Shown here piece after piece: positions 7,731-12,700 of a DNA stretch of 12,700 nucleotides. The stretch covers positions 1-12,700 of the forward strand of contig JAAYOX010000179.1 in assembly GCA_012520135.1 (NCBI GenBank). The letters are read 5' to 3'. Below the pieces are notes generated by a model. That model did not search any database and was not told the DNA's origin. It saw only the letters and a list, made by a program, of their open reading frames with translations. This DNA is from Clostridia bacterium (GTDB lineage Bacteria; Bacillota; DULZ01). Every line of letters begins with the position of its first letter. Position 1 is the stretch's first letter. A program made the position numbers and the translations under genes.

Positions 7731-7759
7731 ATATTACCATGATTTTCATTTAGCTTCAA
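7731..7759 (-). promoter_or_regulatory. Candidate promoter of tetR
   Basis: On the minus strand TTGAAG (7759-7754) and TAATAT (7736-7731) are separated by 17 bases. Each box matches consensus at four of six positions. The position, about 40 bases before the ATG in an AT-rich divergent gap, is suitable. Confidence 0.4.
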
Positions 7760-7792
7760 GATAGACCGGTTCTTGCCACCAATAAGTTCTGC

Positions 7793-7821
7793 TTGCTAGG
7801 AAGCAAGTTTTCGATTATCAT
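7793..7821 (+). promoter_or_regulatory. Candidate promoter of the ECF S-component gene
   Basis: TTGCTA (7793-7798) and TATCAT (7816-7821) are separated by exactly 17 bases. Transcription would start near 7828, about 50 bases before the preferred ATG. The -35 box overlaps a small hairpin, CTTGC/GCAAG. No known riboswitch was recognised in the leader. Confidence 0.5.
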
Positions 7822-7876
7822 GTACTCCATAGACCTACCGGCAATTGGCTATACCTTGAAGAAAGGGGTATTGAGC

Positions 7877-8695
7877 ATGGAAGATATAAAAGAGCGGGAA
7901 AAAATGTATGAAGAAGTATCTGACAGGAGCTTAGTCAGGACTCTTACCTACGGAAGTCTAATGATGGCTTTGGTATTTATCGCTACTTATAGCATCAGGA
8001 TTCCCATTCCTTTTACCCAAGGTTATATTCACCCCGGCGACAGTATGATCTTTGTCGCCTCAATTCTGTTTGGTTGGCGATTTGGAGCCTTGGTAGGAGG
8101 ATTCGGATCAGCCTTTGCTGATATTTTGGGGGGCTATGCCCATTGGGCCTTCCCTACCCTGATTATCAAAGGCATCATGGGGGGGCTGGCCGGCTGGGTT
8201 GGGCATGATTTACGAAAAGCCAAAAATCAAGTACGAGTTAATACTTATTTGACCGTCGGAGTCACCGCTCTCTGGCTGGCTTTCTGCCTGGGAGCCAGAA
8301 CCTTAATGACAAAGGCTTTTTTGTCCGCACCTTCTTCCTTACTGGAACAGGTCACGGAAACGGGTACCATGACCGAATTAACTGCTTTAGTGGAAAAGAT
8401 AGATTTTTGGCTGATTGTCGCCGCTATTACCTTACCTTTAGGTCTCATCCTTTTAGCACGTTACCTGCAAAAGATGGATGAAGACTTCTTGCAAATTCCC
8501 CAACTGTTAGCCATGTTCATGGCAGGATTATGGATGGTCATGGGCTACTATGTGGCCGGCGGGATCTTGTACGGCAGCTTTATCGTGTCCATATTCAGCA
8601 TCCCCGCCAATATTGTTCAGTTTTTAGGCGGCTTGGTTATAGCCTACCTGATCCTAAGGCCGTTAAAAAGAACCGGCATCTTGGAGCGGTTATAA
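7877..8695 (+). CDS. ECF transporter S component (riboflavin/DUF1393-type family)
   Basis: Substrate-binding membrane subunit of an energy-coupling factor vitamin transporter, 272 residues. The family signature is strong: YIHPGDSMIF (50-59), LFGWRFGALVGGFGSAFADI (64-83), GYAHWAFPTLIIKG (86-99), and the late SIPANIVQFLGGLVIAYLI (241-259). About six membrane helices are visible. It is longer than the usual S component (about 170-200 residues) because a polar stretch at about 140-175 separates two helix groups. The frame is open upstream to a TTG at 7793, but the ATG at 7877 is preferred: GAAAGGGG lies 8 bases before it, a good promoter overlaps the earlier start, and the family begins near here. 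No ECF ATPase or T subunit is in the window, so it must use a shared module encoded elsewhere. The vitamin is unknown. Confidence 0.85.
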   Translation: MEDIKEREKMYEEVSDRSLVRTLTYGSLMMALVFIATYSIRIPIPFTQGYIHPGDSMIFVASILFGWRFGALVGGFGSAFADILGGYAHWAFPTLIIKGIMGGLAGWVGHDLRKAKNQVRVNTYLTVGVTALWLAFCLGARTLMTKAFLSAPSSLLEQVTETGTMTELTALVEKIDFWLIVAAITLPLGLILLARYLQKMDEDFLQIPQLLAMFMAGLWMVMGYYVAGGILYGSFIVSIFSIPANIVQFLGGLVIAYLILRPLKRTGILERL

Positions 8696-8744
8696 TAAAA
8701 GAGCACCCAGGGAACAGTTGCAATTTCCTTCTTAAACAAATGAT

Positions 8745-8932
8745 CTTAAGCAAAATCGATGTTAATCGTGGGCTTCAGAGGAGCCCGGTTTGGGGATGAG
8801 CTCAGTCACCTCGGATGCCTCCGAAATCGCACCCTGCGGGTGCTCATGCCGTCGGCATTCTCCCTCAGGCTCCTTCGCTCGTTTGATTTTGGCTCCAATT
8901 CAGCCCCCTGATTAACATCGATTTTACTTTAG
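8745..8932. mobile_element. MITE-like palindromic element with structured core, non-coding
   Basis: A perfect 16-bp terminal inverted repeat (AAAATCGATGTTAATC at 8752-8767, its complement at 8910-8925) extends outwards to 23 bp with two mismatches. Inside it the arms continue imperfectly: GGGCTTCAGAGGAGCC on the left aligns with GGGCTGAATTGGAGCC as the reverse complement on the right. The core is GC-rich and holds three compact hairpins in a row: TCGGA/TCCGA at 8811-8824, GCACCC/GGGTGC at 8829-8843, and ATGCCG/CGGCAT at 8846-8858. It codes for nothing convincing and no clear target-site duplication was found. It lies between the convergent ECF S and cysteine desulfurase genes. It fits a miniature inverted-repeat element or a REP/ncRNA-like structured repeat. 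Within the gap from 8696 to 8975, 8696-8744 shows nothing recognisable. Confidence 0.6.
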
Positions 8933-8944
8933 TCCGCAGTCTGT

Positions 8945-8973
8945 GAGCAAGCTAACAACGGCTTGCTCTTTTT
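8945..8973 (+). terminator. Rho-independent terminator after the ECF S gene
   Basis: An 8-bp perfect stem, GAGCAAGC (8945-8952) with GCTTGCTC (8961-8968), has an 8-nt loop and is followed by TTTTTGTTT. The T run reaches the stop codon of the convergent desulfurase gene. The T run is on the plus strand only, so the desulfurase transcript must end further left, perhaps within the palindromic element. Confidence 0.85.
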
Positions 8974-8975
8974 GT

Positions 8976-10130
8976 TTATATGGCATCCACCACTTTTTGA
9001 AGGGAACTTAACAGGTAATCCACCTCTTCTTCAGTGGTAAAATGTCCGATACTGATCCGCAAAACTCCCTCGGGAAAAGTCCCCATCGTCCGATGAGCAA
9101 TGGGAGCACAATGAAGGCCCGGACGAGTCATAATCCCAAACTTTTTGTCTAGGACAAAGGAAAGTTCCGCATTGTCAACGTCCTGGATATTAATGGCTAC
9201 TGTGCCTGTTTGACGGGTAGCATCCTGAGGTCCGTATATAATCACTCCCGGTAATTCCTGCAACCCGGCCAGCAATTTCCCGGTCAGCTTTTCCTCTTTA
9301 GCCCGGATCTCTTCTAATCCGGCTTGCTCCAAATAATCCACTGCCGCCCCCAATCCGACAATACCCAAAGTGTTCAAGGTACCGCTTTCAAATTGATCCG
9401 GTAAAAAATCGGGTTGCACTTCCCTATCCGATATGCTACCTGTACCTCCTTCGTAAAGAGGCTTCATTCGCTTGGCAGCCTCCCTACTGACACAAAAGCC
9501 GCCGATTCCCATCGGTCCCAACAAGTGTTTATGTCCGGTAAAAGCTACTACGGTGGCCCCCAACCGTTTATAATCTACAGGATAACACCCGGCAGTCTGA
9601 GCCGTATCAACTACAAAGTCAAGACCATATTCAGCCGCCAATTGGCCCAACTCCTCTATAGGCACCAATGTTCCCATGACATTAGAAGCATGAGTAGCTA
9701 CAATCATTCTGGTATCCGGCTGAATCAATTTTGCAGCTTCCACCGGGTCCACTTGCCCTTGGGGGTCGGTGGGCATGATGGAATAGCTGATATTCCGGTC
9801 CTTTTCCAGTGCTTTCAGGGGCCGGACCACTGCATTATGTTCCAGCCCTGTAATCAGGACGTGATCTCCTTGCCGCAGCAGCCCTTTAAGAGCAATATTC
9901 AACGCAACGGTTATATTTTGAGTGAAAACCACTTCATTAGGCTCCTTCATGTTAAAAAAACGAGCCAGTCTTTCCCTGGTCTCCATCACTTTTCTACCGG
10001 CCGTCAAAGACAACTCATAACCGGCCCTGCCCGGATTACAATTAATCTGTTTAAAAAAATTTTCCATAGCCAAAAAAACCGCTTCCGGTTTTTTCTGACT
10101 GGTAGCCGCATTATCAAGATAAACTTGCAT
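8976..10130 (-). CDS. Cysteine desulfurase family protein (SufS/NifS-like, class V aminotransferase fold)
   Basis: A PLP enzyme of 384 residues that removes sulfur from cysteine, or selenium from selenocysteine, and holds it as a persulfide or perselenide. It starts YLDNAATS (4-11). The PLP-binding lysine is K201 in FTGHKHLLGP, preceded by the cofactor-binding DTAQTAG (175-181). The acceptor cysteine is C341 in RPGLHCAPIAH, the short-loop form seen in group II (SufS-like) enzymes. The chosen ATG has GGGGTGATG 7 bases upstream and matches the family N-terminus. An in-frame GTG at 10160 would add ten residues, but its GGAGG lies only 3 bases away. The gene is divergent from the YedE, TusA-like and Se/S carrier genes, 179 bases away, so it likely supplies sulfur or selenium to them. 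Which of the two elements is not shown by sequence. Confidence 0.9.
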   Translation of the reverse strand: MQVYLDNAATSQKKPEAVFLAMENFFKQINCNPGRAGYELSLTAGRKVMETRERLARFFNMKEPNEVVFTQNITVALNIALKGLLRQGDHVLITGLEHNAVVRPLKALEKDRNISYSIMPTDPQGQVDPVEAAKLIQPDTRMIVATHASNVMGTLVPIEELGQLAAEYGLDFVVDTAQTAGCYPVDYKRLGATVVAFTGHKHLLGPMGIGGFCVSREAAKRMKPLYEGGTGSISDREVQPDFLPDQFESGTLNTLGIVGLGAAVDYLEQAGLEEIRAKEEKLTGKLLAGLQELPGVIIYGPQDATRQTGTVAINIQDVDNAELSFVLDKKFGIMTRPGLHCAPIAHRTMGTFPEGVLRISIGHFTTEEEVDYLLSSLQKVVDAI

Positions 10131-10233
10131 CTCATCACCCCAATTTGATCTTATCAGCACTTACCTCCGGCAACAAGGGAACTGCCCATAAAATCTTGCT
10201 ATCACCACAACCACTACAATAAAAATAATCTAT

Positions 10234-10262
10234 TTTACTTCTAACGGCAGGAGCCGTATTGT
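10234..10262 (+). promoter_or_regulatory. Weak candidate promoter and small palindrome upstream of yedE
   Basis: TTTACT (10234-10239) and TATTGT (10257-10262) are 17 bases apart, each matching consensus at four of six positions. ACGGC-AGGA-GCCGT (10244-10257) forms a 5-bp inverted repeat within the spacer and could be an operator or a hairpin. An alternative -10 reading is AATAAT at 10263-10268. The rest of the 179-base divergent gap shows no riboswitch or RNA that I recognise. Confidence 0.3.
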
Positions 10263-10309
10263 AATAATAGCAGCATAACAACGAATTATTGAGAAGGAGG
10301 TAAAAAAGC

Positions 10310-11398
10310 ATGAAAAAATCAACCATTTTACTGGCCGGCGGTGTCATTGGCCTTTTAGCTGCTTTACTGGTCAAATTCGGCAACCCGGTCAACATGGGCA
10401 TCTGTGTGGCCTGTTTTTACCGGGACATAGCAGGTGCCTTGGGATTACATCGAGCCGAGGTGGTACAATATATTCGCCCGGAAATTATCGGTTTTATTCT
10501 GGGGGCATTTATCATCGCCCTGATTAATAAAGAATTTAAAGCCACCGGCGGCTCCTCCCCCCTCATCCGTTTTATCATGGGTTTCTTTGTGATGATTGGT
10601 GCATTAGTATTTCTTGGCTGTCCTTTACGGATGATTCTACGCCTGGCCAACGGAGACCTCAATGCTCTAATTGGTCTTTTTGGCTATGTATTCGGCATCT
10701 GGGTAGGTATCCAATTCATCAAGAAAGGTTTTTCTCTTGGGCGCAGTTATAAGCAAGCAAAAGTCAACGGTTATATTATGCCCCTGATCGCTCTGGCTCT
10801 ACTTATTTTCCTAGTGCTTCAACCCGGTTTTATTTTCTTCAGTGAAAGCGGACCGGGGTCCATGCGTGCTCCCCTTGCTTTATCTTTAATTGCAGGGTTA
10901 GTGGTGGGTGTCATCGTCCAAAGAGGACGTATCTGCACTGTAGGGGGGTTCAGAGACGCTATTTTAATCCGGGATTATCACTTATTAACCGGTCTGATTG
11001 GTATTTTTGTTTTTGCTCTTTTGGGGAACTTGATTTTGAATCCGGCAAGCTTTAAGATTGGGTTTGTTGAACAGCCAATCGCTCATAATGATTTTGTTTG
11101 GAACTTTTTAGGCATGACTTTAGCAGGACTGGGTTCAGTATTGCTGGGCGGGTGCCCCCTTCGCCAAACTATATTGGCCGCCGAGGGTAATACAGATTCG
11201 GCCGTAACAGTCCTAGGTCTAATTACCGGTGCTGCCTTCGCTCACAACTTTGGCACGGCGGCCAGTGGTGCCGGTGTCCCCGTTAACGGCCAAATTGCAG
11301 TAGTTGTGGGTCTGGTTGTCTTGTTGGGTGTTGCCGGTATAATTGTCTCCCAGAAAGCCGATGTTAAAAAGAAAGAGGGTGCTGTCCTTGGCCAATAA
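10310..11398 (+). CDS. yedE: YedE/YeeE-type membrane transporter, selenium/sulfur-associated
   Basis: A 362-residue polytopic membrane protein of the YeeE/YedE family. A characterised YeeE transporter imports thiosulfate through conserved cysteines; the YedE branch sits near selenium genes and is proposed to move a selenium or sulfur compound. The protein is an internal duplication. Half one has GICVACFYRD (30-39) and GCPLR (103-107), and half two has GRICTVGGFRD (206-216) and GCPLR (281-285). Cysteines 32, 35, 104, 209 and 282 are therefore candidates for substrate relay. About ten hydrophobic helices are visible, with a polar KKK-containing tail. The ATG has a near-perfect AAGGAGG site. The last 11 bases overlap the start of the TusA-like gene, so the two are translationally coupled. 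The substrate is inferred from context only. Confidence 0.9.
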   Translation: MKKSTILLAGGVIGLLAALLVKFGNPVNMGICVACFYRDIAGALGLHRAEVVQYIRPEIIGFILGAFIIALINKEFKATGGSSPLIRFIMGFFVMIGALVFLGCPLRMILRLANGDLNALIGLFGYVFGIWVGIQFIKKGFSLGRSYKQAKVNGYIMPLIALALLIFLVLQPGFIFFSESGPGSMRAPLALSLIAGLVVGVIVQRGRICTVGGFRDAILIRDYHLLTGLIGIFVFALLGNLILNPASFKIGFVEQPIAHNDFVWNFLGMTLAGLGSVLLGGCPLRQTILAAEGNTDSAVTVLGLITGAAFAHNFGTAASGAGVPVNGQIAVVVGLVVLLGVAGIIVSQKADVKKKEGAVLGQ

Positions 11399-11597
11399 GG
11401 TTGTAGACGCTAGAGGCAGATCTTGTCCGGAACCGGTGATGATGACTAAAGTAGCTTTGGAGACAAGTTCTCCTCCCATCGAAGTATTGGTGGATAATGA
11501 AGTAGCCAAAGAAAATGTGACCAGATTTGCCAAAAGTAAAGGATTTCAAGTGAAAGTCACCGAATATGATGAGGAGTTCAAGTTGGAAATTGTTTAG
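11388..11597 (+). CDS. TusA/SirA/YedF-N-type sulfur (selenium) carrier protein
   Basis: A small soluble carrier of the TusA fold, 69 residues, that passes a persulfide- or perselenide-bound atom between proteins. It has VDARGRSCPEPVMMTK near the N-terminus, with the CPxP motif and active cysteine C13, and a beta-alpha-beta pattern to the end. The likely start is TTG at 11388, 8 bases after GAGGG; a GTG at 11379 lies inside that site and is less likely, and the longer open frame to 11343 lies within yedE. It has only the TusA domain: selenium-associated YedF proteins are usually about 190 residues, with an added DsrE-like domain that is absent here. It lies between yedE and the Se/S carrier gene in one operon and probably accepts sulfur or selenium from the divergent desulfurase. 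Confidence 0.85.
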   Translation: MANKVVDARGRSCPEPVMMTKVALETSSPPIEVLVDNEVAKENVTRFAKSKGFQVKVTEYDEEFKLEIV

Positions 11598-11616
11598 CAG
11601 AAGATAAGGTGATGCC

Positions 11617-11880
11617 ATGGAGTATTGTGTAGCCACTTTTCATTCGGTTCATGAAGCGCTTCATTTTGAGAAGGTGCTGAAAGAAACAGGCTTAAAGCTT
11701 CAATTAATCCCGGTACCACGGGAAATCAGTTCCAGTTGCGGTATCGCCGCCCGGTTTTCCCCGGAATCCCGCCCGGAATTTGAGGCGGCAATAGCCAAGC
11801 ACCGGCTCGATGTTGACAGTATTCACGTACTTAAAGAAAAGCCACGAAAAAAGAACTTGTTGTCTTTTTTGGACAAATAA
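11617..11880 (+). CDS. DUF3343 putative Se/S carrier protein
   Basis: An 87-residue protein of the DUF3343 family (named putative Se/S carrier-like in Pfam). The hallmark PREISSSCGIAARF lies at residues 34-47, with the conserved cysteine C41 as the presumed carrier of sulfur or selenium. Another cysteine, C4, is near the start. The C-terminus is lysine-rich. The ATG follows AAGGTGA by 4 bases, and the gene starts 19 bases after the TusA-like stop, so it is the last gene of the yedE operon; a terminator follows at once. No biochemical function is proven for the family. Its association with selenium-using genomes is known from comparative work, and selD/selA genes are not in this window. Confidence 0.87.
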   Translation: MEYCVATFHSVHEALHFEKVLKETGLKLQLIPVPREISSSCGIAARFSPESRPEFEAAIAKHRLDVDSIHVLKEKPRKKNLLSFLDK

Positions 11881-11884
11881 ACTA

Positions 11885-11919
11885 TTAGCGGTCGACCTTG
11901 GAAGACCGCTAAATTTTTT
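11885..11919 (+). terminator. Rho-independent terminator of the yedE operon
   Basis: A perfect 9-bp stem, TTAGCGGTC (11885-11893) with GACCGCTAA (11904-11912), has a 10-nt loop and is followed by A and six T residues. It begins five bases after the Se/S carrier gene. Confidence 0.92.
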
Positions 11920-11931
11920 CCACTAAAATTG

Positions 11932-11960
11932 TTTATAACTAACTCCAACTATGCTATATT
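11932..11960 (+). promoter_or_regulatory. Candidate extended -10 promoter of the IclR-family gene
   Basis: TGCTATATT (11952-11960) fits an extended -10 box (TGnTATAAT), with a weak -35, TTTATA, at 11932-11937 and a 17-base spacer. Transcription would begin near 11967, about 26 bases before the ATG. ATGCTAT occurs twice here (11951 and 11971), and ACTAT/ATAGT form a loose inverted repeat, possible binding sites for the regulator itself. Confidence 0.42.
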
Positions 11961-11992
11961 AATAGTATCAATGCTATGATAGGATGATCCCT

Positions 11993-12700
11993 ATGATAAT
12001 CGAATCAGTCAATCGCGCCCTGGATACTTTAAGTTACCTTGCAGAGCATCAACAGGTAGGGGTAAGAGAATTAGCAAGGTTTCTTCAGGTGAATGAAGCA
12101 ACTGCTTATCGAATTCTCAATACTTTGGAGAAGAAGTTGTTTGTCTATCAGGAACCTGACTCCAAGAAATATCGTTTGGGGATCGAAACCTTAAGAGTGG
12201 CTCAAGGCTTCATGGAGAACCAGAACCTTAGTCAAGTTGCTAAACCCTATTTAATTGAATTAAATCAAGCAGCCAATGAGACAATCTGTTTGCTGATCAG
12301 GCAAGAGGCTTTCGGGATGTATATTGATAAAATCGAAAGTGATCACACTTTAATTGTAAGGGCGGAAATAGGTAAAAAAACACCGATTTTTATCGGTGGT
12401 GCCGGAAAAGCCATTTTCGCATTTTTGTCTCCGGAAGAACAGGACCGCCTGATCAAGCAATACGGTTATTTGTTAGAAGATTTTCAAATCCCCCTGGATT
12501 CATTAATCAAGGAATATGATGACATCCGTCGACAAGGTTATGCCACCAGTTATGAAGAAATGGATTTGGGAGTTGTGGCAGTTGGTTGCCCAATTTATGA
12601 TTACAACAAAAAAGTAGTTGCTTCAATCAGTATTCCTTTGCCTAAACATAGAGCTACCAACGAACATCTAAACCACCTCATCCAACTGCTGAAAGAATAC
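11993..12700 (+). CDS. IclR family transcriptional regulator, 3'-truncated
   Basis: DNA-binding regulator with 236 residues visible and no stop before the window edge; the family is usually about 250 residues, so only a short tail is missing. The winged helix-turn-helix covers residues 1-63, with VGVRELARFLQVNEATAYRI followed by the LEKK and KKYRLG wing. The effector domain follows, with TPIFIGGAGKAIFAFL (130-145), RRQGYATSYEEMDLGV (179-194) and VGCPIYDYNKKVVASISI (197-214), the usual IclR ligand-domain pattern. The ATG follows AGGATGA. A terminator and its own promoter separate it from the yedE operon, so it may belong to a unit that continues to the right. Ligand and targets are unknown. 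Confidence 0.9.
   Translation, partial: MIIESVNRALDTLSYLAEHQQVGVRELARFLQVNEATAYRILNTLEKKLFVYQEPDSKKYRLGIETLRVAQGFMENQNLSQVAKPYLIELNQAANETICLLIRQEAFGMYIDKIESDHTLIVRAEIGKKTPIFIGGAGKAIFAFLSPEEQDRLIKQYGYLLEDFQIPLDSLIKEYDDIRRQGYATSYEEMDLGVVAVGCPIYDYNKKVVASISIPLPKHRATNEHLNHLIQLLKEY

Noticed and set aside
7793..7876. Upstream TTG start for the ECF S component (28 extra residues)
   Set aside because: The TTG is part of a good -35 box, has no ribosome binding site and adds non-family sequence; the ATG at 7877 has GAAAGGGG at proper spacing.
7700..7876. Possible vitamin riboswitch before the ECF S gene
   Set aside because: I looked for TPP, FMN, THF, preQ1 and cobalamin-type conserved boxes and saw none; the likely leader is only about 50 bases.
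8530..8799. Plus-strand ORF running from the ECF S gene into the palindromic element
   Set aside because: It overlaps the ECF S gene in another frame, has no ribosome binding site or family resemblance, and ends in the non-coding repeat.
8801..8870. CRISPR-like or integron attC-like array
   Set aside because: The short hairpins differ in sequence and have no regular repeat-spacer pattern, and no cas or integrase gene is nearby; they belong to the palindromic element.
9414..10148. Long plus-strand ORF of 244 codons opposite the desulfurase
   Set aside because: It is antisense to a clear PLP enzyme with all catalytic residues, and the translation resembles no family.
10131..10160. GTG start adding ten residues to the cysteine desulfurase
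   Set aside because: GGAGG is only 3 bases from the GTG, whereas the ATG at 10130 has a well-placed site and gives the normal family N-terminus.
10135..10401. Minus-strand ORF with a CSGCG motif ending 4 bases before the desulfurase ATG
   Set aside because: Its upstream half is antisense to yedE and its ribosome binding site, and its intergenic half has no credible start codon. The CxxC is probably chance, though a short leader peptide cannot be fully excluded.
10310..11880. Selenocysteine (in-frame UGA) in the selenium-associated genes
   Set aside because: All the key positions are encoded by cysteine codons and each gene has a normal stop followed by the next gene or a terminator; no UGA readthrough is needed.

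Overview
The window looks like an ordinary chromosomal stretch from an anaerobic, motile Firmicute, probably of the Clostridia/Peptococcaceae type. This is an inference from gene content: strong GGAGG-type ribosome binding sites, moderate GC, an energy-coupling-factor (ECF) vitamin transporter component, DegV, a rifampicin-phosphotransferase-like dikinase, radical-SAM chemistry, and a YedE/TusA/Se-S-carrier module. The truncated chemoreceptor at the left edge carries a CxxCH haem c motif, so the host should make c-type cytochromes. No rRNA, tRNA, CRISPR array, phage gene or transposase gene is visible.

Layout. (1) Positions 1-2134, plus strand: the 3' part of a haem-binding methyl-accepting chemotaxis protein, then an MgtC/SapB membrane protein closed by a clear intrinsic terminator. 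(2) Positions 2183-7692, minus strand, read right to left: a TetR regulator, a radical SAM enzyme with an auxiliary cysteine domain, a hairpin terminator overlapped by a good promoter, then a two-gene unit of an RPH-like dikinase and a DegV lipid-binding protein. (3) Positions 7793-8695, plus strand: an orphan ECF transporter S component with its own promoter, divergent from tetR. (4) Positions 8696-8975: a convergent intergenic gap holding a MITE-like element of about 175-190 bp with a perfect 16-bp terminal inverted repeat and three compact internal hairpins, followed by a terminator. The first 29 bases of the element recur at 2153-2181, in the other convergent gap. (5) Positions 8976-11919: a divergent sulfur/selenium trafficking module, with a cysteine desulfurase on the minus strand and YedE permease, TusA-like carrier and DUF3343 Se/S carrier on the plus strand, ended by a terminator. 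(6) Positions 11993-12700: an IclR-family regulator that runs off the right edge.

How the genes may work together. The best-supported functional unit is region 5: the desulfurase mobilises sulfur or selenium, YedE imports a sulfur or selenium species, and the two small cysteine proteins pass the atom on. Selenium rather than sulfur is suggested by the DUF3343 partner but is not proven here. In region 2 the RPH-like protein has an ATP-grasp domain and a swivelling phosphohistidine domain but no PEP-binding TIM barrel, so it is probably a small-molecule phosphotransferase and not a gluconeogenic PEP synthase. Its coupling to a FakB-type lipid-binding DegV protein is the most unusual pairing in the window. 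No complete new multi-gene system can be claimed from the sequence alone; the candidates for one are the dikinase/DegV pair and the MITE-like structured repeat.
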